22,064 nt of DNA from Burkholderiales bacterium (GTDB lineage Bacteria > Pseudomonadota > Gammaproteobacteria > Burkholderiales > SG8-39): assembly GCA_919902965.1 (NCBI GenBank), contig CAKKSJ010000164.1, forward strand, positions 1 to 22,064, written 5' to 3'. Positions 13,764 through 21,159 of this stretch are shown here, one piece after another; the first letter of the stretch is position 1; each line of letters opens with the position of its first letter. The position numbers were made by a program, and so were the translations under genes. The notes under the pieces were generated by a model. The model did no database searches. It was given only the letters and a program-made list of their open reading frames with translations, and was not told the origin of the DNA.

Positions 13764-14462
13764 TTATTGTATTTTTGCAGGTTTAGGTTTAGGTTTTTGT
13801 TTTTGCTTGGGCTTGCTGACCTTCGTTGGTGCGGCCTTGACGCCTTCCTTGCGCGATTGCTCTATCAGGTAGTCGGAGACGGCGAGCAGTTGCTCGAACG
13901 AGCTTATGCTATCGGTCTTGACTACATATTTGCCGTTCACCGCCATGGCAGGCACACCATCGATCTTATACGCCACAGTGAGCTGCGCAGCACGCTTCAA
14001 CTTGCCTTCGACGCTGAAGGAGCGGTAAGCGGCGGCGAATTTTTTCGTGTCCACGCCGTGCTCGCCCAGCCATTCGGTAAGCGCCGCTTCGTCCGCCACC
14101 CGCAGTTTCGCGCCGATGTGCACGGCGTCGAACAGCGCCTTGTGCAGTCGCTGCTCCTCGCCGATGGCCTCGAGCGCATAGTAGGCGCGCGCGCCCTGCG
14201 CATACTCGTCGTTGAACATGGCCGGGATGCGGCGGAAATGCGTGTCCTTGGGCAGTTTTTTCAGCCAGGGCGTGAGCACGGGCTCGAAGGTGTAGCAATG
14301 CGGGCAGCCGTACCAGAAGAATTCGACGACTTCGATTTTGCCAGGGGCATCGGTAGGCTGCGCTGGGGCAAGTTCCCGGTACTCGACGCCCGCTTTAGGC
14401 TGTGCGTGCGCCAACCCCAAGGCGAAAAACATGGCCAACCCGATTGCAATCTGTTTCAGCAC
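13764..14462 (-). CDS. dsbA: Thiol:disulfide interchange protein DsbA
   Basis: The periplasmic dithiol oxidase that introduces disulfides into exported proteins. A signal peptide (LKQIAIGLAMFFALGLAHA) is followed by the thioredoxin half with FFWYGCPHCYTFEP (Cys53-Pro-His-Cys56), the inserted helical domain, and the cis-Pro loop DGVPAMAV (Pro171). All canonical DsbA features are present. The start is GTG at 14462 with a strong GGGAGG five bases upstream. The C-terminus carries an extra low-complexity Lys/Pro/Gln tail (about residues 209-232, ending KPKPKPAKIQ). It follows the SPOR-domain gene by 27 bp on the same strand, with argS further upstream. A diverged paralogue with CAVC lies 2.7 kb away, across the plus-strand block. 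Confidence 0.95.
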   Translation of the reverse strand: MLKQIAIGLAMFFALGLAHAQPKAGVEYRELAPAQPTDAPGKIEVVEFFWYGCPHCYTFEPVLTPWLKKLPKDTHFRRIPAMFNDEYAQGARAYYALEAIGEEQRLHKALFDAVHIGAKLRVADEAALTEWLGEHGVDTKKFAAAYRSFSVEGKLKRAAQLTVAYKIDGVPAMAVNGKYVVKTDSISSFEQLLAVSDYLIEQSRKEGVKAAPTKVSKPKQKQKPKPKPAKIQ

Positions 14463-14489
14463 TTGATCCTCCCGAGGGCGTTCTGGCGC

Positions 14490-15062
14490 TCAGCGCGAGG
14501 CCGGTTCTTTGATTTTGACCAGCGAAGCCTCGATTCCGTTCTGTGCCAAAGTCTGGCGCAAGCGATTTATTTCATCGATCTTGGTGTAGGGTCCAATGCG
14601 TACCCGGTACCAGGTGCCCTTTTCGGCCAGATCAATGGGTTCCACGCCGGCCTCGACCCCGATTAGCGCAAGCCGGGCCTTCAGGTTGTCTGCATCGGCG
14701 GGATTCTGAAACGAGCCGACCTGCAGCATGTAATTTTCCGCAGCCGCGCCGGGTTTGGCCGCTTGCTTGATCTGTTGCTCGGTCACCGGCTCTTCGGTCC
14801 CCGGCAGGATCTTGTAGAACTCGAATCGCGGTTTTTCCACCTGCTGGGTGGTCCTCTCGTCCGGCTTGGCGATAGCCTTGCCCGGGGCCGCCGCGGCTTT
14901 TTCTGATGGCTCGACCTTGGTTAGAAAAGGAATCGGGGTCTTGTTCATATACCAGGCCACGCCGACGGCAATGCACAGTCCGAGTATGAGGCCGATGAAA
15001 ATCCCGACCAGCGTACCACCGCTGCTTTTTGTTTTCGCCGCCACTCTGTGATCTTTGGCCAT
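14490..15062 (-). CDS. SPOR-domain inner-membrane protein (FtsN/DedD-like)
   Basis: A 190-residue single-pass membrane protein with a short basic cytoplasmic tail (MAKDHRVAAKTKSSGG). One transmembrane helix (LVGIFIGLILGLCIAVGVAWY) is followed by a periplasmic linker rich in Ala, Lys and Glu. The C-terminal SPOR domain (about 110-185) starts NYMLQVGSFQNPADADNLKA and continues WYRVRIGPYTKIDEINRLRQ, with the two repeated beta-alpha units that bind denuded glycan strands at division septa. It probably acts in cell division or peptidoglycan remodelling. ATG 15062 is favoured because the frame upstream would need a TTG start and adds ten residues without a clear signal. It is located between argS and dsbA, an order common in Betaproteobacteria. 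Confidence 0.9.
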   Translation of the reverse strand: MAKDHRVAAKTKSSGGTLVGIFIGLILGLCIAVGVAWYMNKTPIPFLTKVEPSEKAAAAPGKAIAKPDERTTQQVEKPRFEFYKILPGTEEPVTEQQIKQAAKPGAAAENYMLQVGSFQNPADADNLKARLALIGVEAGVEPIDLAEKGTWYRVRIGPYTKIDEINRLRQTLAQNGIEASLVKIKEPASR

Positions 15063-15128
15063 TCGAATTCGATACAAAAAAGAGGGGATCAAGCCGGGCC
15101 GGGAAGATCCGCTGCCCTGCCAGGCCCC

Positions 15129-16775
15129 TCACATCTTTTCAGGAGCGCTCACGCCCAGCAGCGCAAGACCGTTTTGCAGCACTTGGCGCACGGCCAGGAT
15201 CAGGGCAAGCCGCGCCAGCTTCAAGCCCTCATCGGCGACGAGTACGCGCTCGGCATTATAGTAGCTGTGGAACTCTGCCGCCAGTTCGCGCAGGTAGAAC
15301 ACCACCAGGTGCGGCGTAAATTCTCTAGCCGCCTCGGCCAGCACCTGCGGAAACTCCCCCAGGCGCTGCGCCAGGGCGAGTTCGCGCGCAAGCACGAGCG
15401 GCGCGAGCTCGCCAATACGGAGCGATTGCGGATCTGCGCCGGATTGCGCCAGCACCGAACAGATGCGCGCGTGCGCATACTGCACGTAGTAGACCGGATT
15501 GTCCTCGGTCTGCGATTTCGCCAGGTTGATGTCGAACACGAACTCCGTGTCGGCCTTGCGCGAAACCAGGAAAAAGCGCACCGCGTCGCGCCCCGCCTCG
15601 TCGATCAGATCGCGTACGCTAACGTAGCTGCCGGCGCGTTTCGACAGCTTTACTTCCTCGCCGCCCTTCATCACCGTCACCATCTTGTGCAGCACGTAGG
15701 CGGGATAGTCGGGCGGAATGCCCGCCCCGGTTACCGCGTTGAGCGCCTGCAGGCCGGCGCGCACCCGCGCCACCGTGCCGTGATGGTCCGATCCCTGGAC
15801 ATTGACGGCGTGCGCAAAACCGCGCTGCCACTTGCTCAAATGGTAGGCGACGTCGGGCACGAAATAGGTGTGGCTTCCGTCGGACTTCCTCATCACGCGG
15901 TCTTTGTCGTCACCGTAATCGGTGGTCTTGAGCCAGAGCGCGCCGTCCTGTGCGTAGGTCTTGCCCGAGGCGATAAGCGCACTGACCGTCGCCGCGACTT
16001 TGCCATCGGCATAGAGCGAGGATTCGAGGTAGTAATTGTCGAATTTGACGCCAAACGCTTTGAGGTCTTCGTCCTGCTCGCGCCGCAGTGCGGCTACCGC
16101 GAATATGCGTACCGCGGCGAGATCGCCGGGATCACCGCCCTGGGCGAGGTATTCGGCCGCGATCTCGCGTATGTAGTCTCCGTGGTAGCCGGACTCGGGG
16201 AAGCTGGTCGCCGCGCCGCGCTGCGCGCGCGCGCGCGCTTGCACCGACAGCGCCAGATTGTCGATTTGTGCCCCTGCATCGTTGTAATAGAATTCGCGCG
16301 CAACTTTCCAGCCTTGTGCTTCGAGCAGGGCCGAGATCGCATCGCCCAAGGCCGCCTGGCGGCCATGTCCCACGTGCAGGGGCCCGGTGGGATTGGCGGA
16401 AACAAACTCAACCAGGAACGGCTGCCCGCGCCCGGCGTCGGCGCGGCCGTAGGCGGTGCCCACGGCAAGCACCCTGCGCACGGCGTTCAGTTTGGCTGCC
16501 GGTGTCAGGCGCAGATTGATGAAGCCGGGTCCGGCAAGTTCTGCGCGATCCAGCCAGGGCGAATCCGGCAGGCCGGCGATCAGCGCCTGTGCCAGTTCGC
16601 GCGGATTGCGCTTGAGCTGCTTCGCCAGCTGCATCGCGACATTGCATGCCCAATCGCCGTGTGCGGCCTGCTTCGGGCGCTCGAGCGCGATCATGGACGC
16701 CGGAGACTGGGGCGCCACGCGTGCGAGCGACTCGGTCAGCAGATCGATCAGGTGGGACTTGATTTCAGCGGACAA
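15129..16775 (-). CDS. argS: Arginyl-tRNA synthetase
   Basis: A class I aminoacyl-tRNA synthetase that charges tRNA-Arg. The 548 residues include an N-terminal Add1 domain, the HIGH signature as HVGHG (residues 134-138) after FVSANPTGPL, and the KMSKS-type segment as VKLSKRAGSYV near residue 370. A C-terminal DALR anticodon-binding domain begins at about YYVQYAHARI. It is complete and close to the usual bacterial length. The apparent start is a TTG at 16775, since a stop closes the frame upstream without any ATG or GTG, and the next ATG (residue 28) would cut the N-terminal domain. No Shine-Dalgarno is visible. A perfect -10 box lies 31 bases before the start. The gene leads the argS-SPOR-dsbA unit. 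Confidence 0.95.
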   Translation of the reverse strand: MSAEIKSHLIDLLTESLARVAPQSPASMIALERPKQAAHGDWACNVAMQLAKQLKRNPRELAQALIAGLPDSPWLDRAELAGPGFINLRLTPAAKLNAVRRVLAVGTAYGRADAGRGQPFLVEFVSANPTGPLHVGHGRQAALGDAISALLEAQGWKVAREFYYNDAGAQIDNLALSVQARARAQRGAATSFPESGYHGDYIREIAAEYLAQGGDPGDLAAVRIFAVAALRREQDEDLKAFGVKFDNYYLESSLYADGKVAATVSALIASGKTYAQDGALWLKTTDYGDDKDRVMRKSDGSHTYFVPDVAYHLSKWQRGFAHAVNVQGSDHHGTVARVRAGLQALNAVTGAGIPPDYPAYVLHKMVTVMKGGEEVKLSKRAGSYVSVRDLIDEAGRDAVRFFLVSRKADTEFVFDINLAKSQTEDNPVYYVQYAHARICSVLAQSGADPQSLRIGELAPLVLARELALAQRLGEFPQVLAEAAREFTPHLVVFYLRELAAEFHSYYNAERVLVADEGLKLARLALILAVRQVLQNGLALLGVSAPEKM

Positions 16776-16805
16776 GGGGAGGAGGTGTGGCGAAAAAAGT
16801 TGCGT

Positions 16806-16811
16806 ATTATA
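16806..16811 (-). promoter_or_regulatory. -10 box (TATAAT) of the argS-SPOR-dsbA unit
   Basis: A perfect TATAAT on the minus strand (16811-16806) would start transcription near 16799 and leave a leader of about 24 nt before the TTG start of argS. No good -35 is found at 16-18 bp. The gap between priA and argS (16776-16915) holds nothing else I can name. Confidence 0.5.
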
Positions 16812-16915
16812 CCTTGAAGCCTAGCGTTCTCCGCTTACGCGCCGCGGCGAGCCGGCCGTCGCGGGACTGTGTTTTCCGTCGCGGTCGCTCGTTTCACCCA
16901 GCGCTTTCCGCGCTA

Positions 16916-19096
16916 TCAAAACTCGATCGGATCCACGTCCAGGTGCCAGCGCACCGCGCGCTGGGGCAGGGCATGCAGTTTTTCACTCCAGGCGCCGAGG
17001 TAGGACTGCAGTATTTTTCGAGATGCAGACTGCAGCAGCAGATGCGCGCGCTCGCGCTCGGCCAGGCGTGCCACGCTCATCGGCACCGGATCGTAAAGCG
17101 TGATACCAGCCGGCGGCGGGCCGGCCAGCGCAGCCGCCTCGCGCAGGAATTCGAGCGCGCCGTTGATCTCGGCGGCCTCGGCGCGCAGCACGGCTTCAAA
17201 CACGTAGGGCGGGAATCCGGCCTGCTCGCGCTCCGCAAGCAGCGTCTGCGCGAAACCGGGAAAATCGTGCTGCGCCAGAGCGAGGTAGAGCGGATGCCGC
17301 GGATACTGCGTCTGGATCAATACTTCACCAGGCAGTCCGGCGCGCCCGGCGCGCCCGGCGACTTGCACCAGTTGCGCAAACAGGCGCTCCGGCGCGCGAT
17401 AGTCGGCCGAATAAAGCGCACTATCGGCGTTGAGCACCGCGACCAGCGTCAGATTTGGAAAATCGTGCCCCTTGGCCAGTATCTGGGTACCGACGAGGAT
17501 GTCGGCGCGGCCCCCCTGTATTTCGCCCAGCATGCGCGCAAAGCTGCCCTTGTTGCGGGTGCTGTCCCGATCTACGCGCAAAATGCGCGCCTGCGGAAAG
17601 CGTGCAGCCAGCGTCGCTTCCAGGCGCTGCGTGCCGCGGCCGAAGGGGTGGACGTCGGCATTGCCGCAGCTCGGACAGTGGCGCGGGATGGGCGTGCTCG
17701 CGCCGCAATGATGACAGCGCAGGCGTCTGTCGGCGAGGTGCAGCACCATGCGCGAGGAGCAGCGTTTGCAGCCGCTCACCCAGTCACAGGCCGGGCACAT
17801 CAGCACCGGCGCGTAGCCGCGGCGATTGAGAAACACCAGGCTCTGCTCGCCGCGCGCGAGGCGTTCGCCCAGCGCTTGCACCACTGGAGGTGCAAATCCG
17901 TCTTCCAGCTTGTGTTTGCGCATGTCCACGCTGCGCACCAGTGGCAACTGGGCCTGCGCCACGGCGCGCTGCGTCAGCTGCAGCAGCCGGTAATGGCCGG
18001 ACAGGGCGTGTGCGTAGGTTTCCAGCGCGGGGGTGGCCGAACCCAGCACAATCGGTATCCCTGCCTGGTGCGCGCGGAATACAGCCACGTCGCGCGCCGA
18101 GTAGCGCAATCCGTCCTGCTGTTTGAACGAGGCATCCTGTTCCTCGTCGACCACGATCAGCGCGAGGTTTGGCAGGGGCACGAAAACCGCCAGGCGGGTG
18201 CCGAGCACGATCGCAGCCGCGCCGCTTTGCGCCTGCAGCCAGTGCTGCGTGCGCTCGCCATCGGCGAGGCCGCTGTGCAGGCTGACCAGCCGCGTGTCCG
18301 GAAAACGTTCGCGGAACTCCTGCTCCAGGCGCGGGGTAAGACTGATTTCCGGCACGAGCACCAGCGCCTGTTTGCCCGCCGCGAGGGTACGCGCGATCAG
18401 GCGCAGGTAGATCTCGGTCTTGCCGCTGCCGGTAACCCCGTGCAGCAGAAAGACCCGGTAGCCGGGGCCGGAATCTTCGATATGCTGCAGCACTTGCCCT
18501 TGCTCGCCAGTTAGCGCAAGTTTTTCCAGGAAACGGCCGGAGGCGGGATTTGCCGGCGGATGATAGCGCGCTATCCATCCTGCGCTGTCGAGTTCGGCCA
18601 GGGCTTTTTTCGCACTCGGGCTTTGCGCGAGCAACAGTTGTTCGTCGCAGTTCGATTGCAGCAATGCTTGGAGCAACGCCCGTTTCAGTTTCGCGCGCGC
18701 GGGCAATTGCGTCAGCGCTACGCGCCCGCTGTCGCTAAGGCGGTAAGCAACGGCCTTATTGAGCGTTGGCGCGGCCGCCGTCTGGCGCAGGCGCCGCGGC
18801 AAGCCGTTGAAAATGACTTCGCCCAGCGGCCGGTGATAGTAGTCGCTGCAGAATTGCGCGAGTTCCAGCCAATCGCGCGCCAGCGCCGGCGTTTCGCGCA
18901 GTACGCGTACGGCAGTTTTCAGTTTCCCGCTCTCGACTTCCGACTTGTCGGCAAGGCCGATGATTACGCCTATCGCCTGCTTGTTGCCGAAGGGCACCAG
19001 CACGCGCATGCCGACGTCGGCAAGGCTTGCGTCGTCGCAGCGGTAATCGAATACGCGCGGCAGCGGCAAGTCGAGCGCGACGCGCAGAATACTCAT
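16916..19096 (-). CDS. priA: Primosomal protein N' (PriA helicase)
   Basis: A 3'-5' DNA helicase that restarts stalled replication forks by loading DnaB. The 726-residue protein starts with the PriA 3'-end-binding domain (VALDLPLPRVFDYRC) and a winged helix. The helicase core has Walker A GVTGSGKTE (Lys226), the DEEQD box (317-321) with the following QQDGLRYSARD, and late motifs including GTQILAKGHDFPN and QVAGRAGR. Eight zinc-binding cysteines come in CPAC, CKRC, CHHC and CPSC pairs. It is complete and of normal length. The ATG at 19096 agrees with the family's N-terminus. It lies in the typical hemE-priA-argS neighbourhood, all on the minus strand. A 26-codon open frame upstream overlaps its start. 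Confidence 0.96.
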   Translation of the reverse strand: MSILRVALDLPLPRVFDYRCDDASLADVGMRVLVPFGNKQAIGVIIGLADKSEVESGKLKTAVRVLRETPALARDWLELAQFCSDYYHRPLGEVIFNGLPRRLRQTAAAPTLNKAVAYRLSDSGRVALTQLPARAKLKRALLQALLQSNCDEQLLLAQSPSAKKALAELDSAGWIARYHPPANPASGRFLEKLALTGEQGQVLQHIEDSGPGYRVFLLHGVTGSGKTEIYLRLIARTLAAGKQALVLVPEISLTPRLEQEFRERFPDTRLVSLHSGLADGERTQHWLQAQSGAAAIVLGTRLAVFVPLPNLALIVVDEEQDASFKQQDGLRYSARDVAVFRAHQAGIPIVLGSATPALETYAHALSGHYRLLQLTQRAVAQAQLPLVRSVDMRKHKLEDGFAPPVVQALGERLARGEQSLVFLNRRGYAPVLMCPACDWVSGCKRCSSRMVLHLADRRLRCHHCGASTPIPRHCPSCGNADVHPFGRGTQRLEATLAARFPQARILRVDRDSTRNKGSFARMLGEIQGGRADILVGTQILAKGHDFPNLTLVAVLNADSALYSADYRAPERLFAQLVQVAGRAGRAGLPGEVLIQTQYPRHPLYLALAQHDFPGFAQTLLAEREQAGFPPYVFEAVLRAEAAEINGALEFLREAAALAGPPPAGITLYDPVPMSVARLAERERAHLLLQSASRKILQSYLGAWSEKLHALPQRAVRWHLDVDPIEF

Positions 19097-19173
19097 GCGT
19101 CGCCAGGGAAAAAAAAATCGCTTAAGGCAGCTACGCGAATAATCTGAAGCGGATTATCTCGAAACTGCTGCAT
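19093..19173 (-). CDS. Possible 26-residue leader ORF overlapping the priA start
   Basis: An ATG at 19173 opens a 26-codon frame that begins MQQFRDNPLQII. Its stop overlaps the priA start as ATGA, so translation could be coupled. The frame includes a run of nine T (three Phe codons before PGDA). There is only a GGG very close to the ATG, so ribosome binding is doubtful. There is no homology I recognise. It may be chance, given the lower GC of this gap. Confidence 0.2.
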   Translation of the reverse strand: MQQFRDNPLQIIRVAALSDFFFPGDA

Positions 19174-19427
19174 CACCCTATCGCCAAAGGGGAACTTTGG
19201 TTGTACACAATTTTTGTGAGTAACTTTGTGAGTAAGTCGCTGATCCCGCCGTAAGCATCTTTGCCATAAGGAATTTCACCCGCCGCTCAAATTTACAGCT
19301 AGGCATATATCCATTTAAAAACATCTAGTTGCGAGATCGCTCCAGGGGAGTGCTGATATTTGCCAGGGAAATCGGAGAGGGCATGACCTTGTGCATAAGT
19401 CAAGGTTTAGGGAATCCGCGGAAATCC
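19097..19427. other. 331-bp AT-richer gap between hemE and priA
   Basis: Apart from the small leader frame listed separately, no gene is supported. The stretch is visibly lower in GC than both neighbours. It holds a 12-bp-period tandem repeat at 19213-19235, an A9 tract near the priA start, one DnaA-box-like TGTGCATAA, and no clear terminator for hemE or recognised RNA. It may contain the priA promoter on the minus strand, though I could not assign boxes with confidence. Confidence 0.4.
19213..19235. repeat. Tandem direct repeat TTTGTGAGTAA x2, 12-bp period
   Basis: Two perfect 11-bp copies at 19213-19223 and 19225-19235, separated by one base. The period equals that of the repeats before the integrase at 21101-21124, although the sequence differs. 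It may be a protein-binding site or a leftover of an integrase arm region. Confidence 0.6.
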
Positions 19428-20516
19428 TTAACTGGCGCGGGGTTTGACGCTGTCGCCATGGTAAGTCGTGCTCGACTGGTGCACGCAATCGACCAGTATC
19501 TTGACTGCTTCCGGCGGCGTGAACTGTGAAATGCCATGGCCCAAATTGAAAACATGACCGCTGCCGTGGCCGAAGGATGCGAGGACTTTTTCCGTTTCGC
19601 GCTGAATCACTTCCGCGGGTGCAAACAACACTGCGGGATCCAGGTTGCCTTGCAACGCAACACGATCGCCAATGCGCGCGCGCGCCTGCGCAATGTCTAC
19701 GCTCCAGTCCAGGCCTACGGCATCGCAGCCGATGGCCGCAATATCTTCCAGCCAGTTGCCGCAACCTTTGGTGAACACGACAGCCGGAATGCGAACGCCG
19801 GCATGCTCGCGTTTGAGGCCGGCGACAATGCGCTGCAAATAGGCGAGCGAGAACTCGCGGTAGGTGGCATGCGCGAGGTTTCCGCCCCAGGTATCGAAGA
19901 TCATCACCGCCTGCGCACCTGCTTCGATCTGGGCGTTGAGGTAGACCGTCACTGCCTGCGCGTTGATATCGAGAATGCGGTGCAGCAGATCGGGACGTGC
20001 ATAAAGCATGGTCTTGATGGTGCGAAAATCGTCGCTCGCGCCCCCCTCCACCATATAGCAGGCCAGGGTGTAGGGGCTGCCGGCAAATCCGATCAGCGGC
20101 ACGCTGCCGGCGAGCGCGCGGCGGATTTCGCTGACCGCGTCCAGGACATAGCACAGCTCGGCGCCCGGATCGGGCACCGCCAGATCCCGGACAGCCCATT
20201 CATCGCGCAGCGGCCGTTCGAACTTCGGCCCCTCGCCTTCGGCGAAGTAAAGACCCAGGCCCATCGCGTCGGGAATCGTGAGTATGTCGGAGAACAGAAT
20301 GGCCGCGTCAAGCTGGAACCGCGCCAGCGGCTGCAGCGTGACTTCCGTGGCGTAGCCGGGGTTTTTGCACAGACCAAGAAAGCTGCCGGCGCGGCCGCGG
20401 GTCTGGTTGTACTCCGGCAGGTAACGGCCGGCCTGACGCATCAGCCACACCGGCGTGTACGCAGTCGGCTGGCGCAAGAGCGCGCGAATCAGGGTGTCGT
20501 TCTTGAGCTTGGTCAT
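19428..20516 (-). CDS. hemE: Uroporphyrinogen decarboxylase
   Basis: This enzyme decarboxylates the four acetate side chains of uroporphyrinogen III to give coproporphyrinogen III in haem synthesis. It has 362 residues in the expected length range. Signature segments are WLMRQAGRYLPEY near the N-terminus, the substrate-binding Arg-rich loop, ILTIPDAMGL, GFAGSPYTLACYMVEGG, IFDTWGG and NLGHGISQFTPPE. The active-site Asp is within ILFSDIL. It is complete and intact. It starts one base after the stop of the EVE-domain gene and is likely transcribed with it. Downstream lies the 331-bp gap before priA. Confidence 0.96.
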   Translation of the reverse strand: MTKLKNDTLIRALLRQPTAYTPVWLMRQAGRYLPEYNQTRGRAGSFLGLCKNPGYATEVTLQPLARFQLDAAILFSDILTIPDAMGLGLYFAEGEGPKFERPLRDEWAVRDLAVPDPGAELCYVLDAVSEIRRALAGSVPLIGFAGSPYTLACYMVEGGASDDFRTIKTMLYARPDLLHRILDINAQAVTVYLNAQIEAGAQAVMIFDTWGGNLAHATYREFSLAYLQRIVAGLKREHAGVRIPAVVFTKGCGNWLEDIAAIGCDAVGLDWSVDIAQARARIGDRVALQGNLDPAVLFAPAEVIQRETEKVLASFGHGSGHVFNLGHGISQFTPPEAVKILVDCVHQSSTTYHGDSVKPRAS

Positions 20517-20517
20517 T

Positions 20518-20979
20518 TTATTTGAGCAGTTTGCTTGTAATGAATTTCCATTCGCCCGGGTCTACGGGGGTGATCGACAAGCGGTTGCCGCGCGCCAGCA
20601 GGCGCATGCCGGCCAAGGCCTTGTGTTCGCGCAGCTCCGTCAGGCCCAGGAGTCGGGTTTTCTTGATGAACCTCACGTCGACATTTACCCAGCGCGGGTT
20701 TTCGCGCGTGGCTTTGGCGTCGTAATACTTGCTCTCAGGATCGAACTGCGTAGCGTCCGGGTACGCAGCGGTACACACTTCGGCCAGGCCAGCGATGCCG
20801 GGCTCGGGGCAACTCGAATGATAGAACAGAAATTGGTCGCCGATCTGCATCTGGTCGCGCATGAAATTGCGCGCCTGATAGTTGCGTACGCCAAACCAGG
20901 CGCTCCCGCGGCGCGGGGCGCGCGCTAGATCGTCGATGCTGAACTCCTCGGGTTCGGATTTCATCAGCCAGTAGCGCAT
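20518..20979 (-). CDS. EVE-domain protein
   Basis: A 153-residue single-domain EVE protein of the PUA-like fold, the family that includes human THYN1 and binds modified bases in nucleic acids. Recognisable segments are YWLMKSEPEEFSIDDL, WFGVRNYQARNFMRD, GDQFLFYHSS and the C-terminal RLSITPVDPGEWKFI. The start chosen is ATG 20979. A frame seven codons longer (to 21000) would begin with residues encoded in the repeat-rich region next to the integrase, and it is not needed by the family. The gene is the first of the minus-strand housekeeping run, so its promoter must lie in the 180-bp gap shared with the integrase gene, possibly altered by the integration. Confidence 0.92.
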   Translation of the reverse strand: MRYWLMKSEPEEFSIDDLARAPRRGSAWFGVRNYQARNFMRDQMQIGDQFLFYHSSCPEPGIAGLAEVCTAAYPDATQFDPESKYYDAKATRENPRWVNVDVRFIKKTRLLGLTELREHKALAGMRLLARGNRLSITPVDPGEWKFITSKLLK

Positions 20980-20985
20980 GAACAA

Positions 20986-21003
20986 TCCAACGATGTCCAA
21001 CGA
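20986..21003. repeat. Tandem direct repeat TCCAACGA x2, 10-bp period
   Basis: TCCAACGA occurs at 20986-20993 and again at 20996-21003, right before the EVE gene (minus strand). Together with the downstream inverted and direct repeats it makes the intergenic region unusually repetitive, as expected next to an integrase attachment site. Confidence 0.5.
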
Positions 21004-21041
21004 AATACAGAAACATGTTTATATTTATGATGTTGAGAATA

Positions 21042-21060
21042 GACAGGAAATTTTCCTGTC
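21042..21060. repeat. Perfect inverted repeat GACAGGAAA-t-TTTCCTGTC
   Basis: Nine-bp arms with a single central base. It could be the core/crossover site of the adjacent tyrosine recombinase, an operator controlling int, or a transcription stop for leftward reading. The position, about 100 bp from the int start and 63 bp from the EVE start, fits an element boundary. Confidence 0.65.
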
Positions 21061-21068
21061 CACCGAAA

Positions 21069-21124
21069 TCCCACCCAATCCAGCGATATTTGGTGTAAAG
21101 TCCCACCCAGAATCCCACCCAGAA
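21069..21124. repeat. Three TCCCACCCA direct repeats upstream of int
   Basis: Copies lie at 21069-21077, 21101-21109 and 21113-21121. The last two belong to a perfect 12-bp tandem repeat (TCCCACCCAGAA, 21101-21124). Short direct repeats beside an integrase gene often are arm-type binding sites for the recombinase. That function is inferred here. Confidence 0.65.
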
Positions 21125-21159
21125 TCCGGCGCAGGAGTGATGTATAGAAGGAGTAACGC

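Noticed and set aside
15048..18514. Two very long plus-strand open frames (15048-16817 and 16787-18514)
   Set aside because: They lie antisense to argS and priA, whose motifs are complete. GC-rich third positions create such shadow frames, and the translations show no recognisable domain.
19390..19398. DnaA-box-like TGTGCATAA near hemE
   Set aside because: A single imperfect copy, with no AT-rich unwinding region and no dnaA/dnaN neighbours; not an origin.
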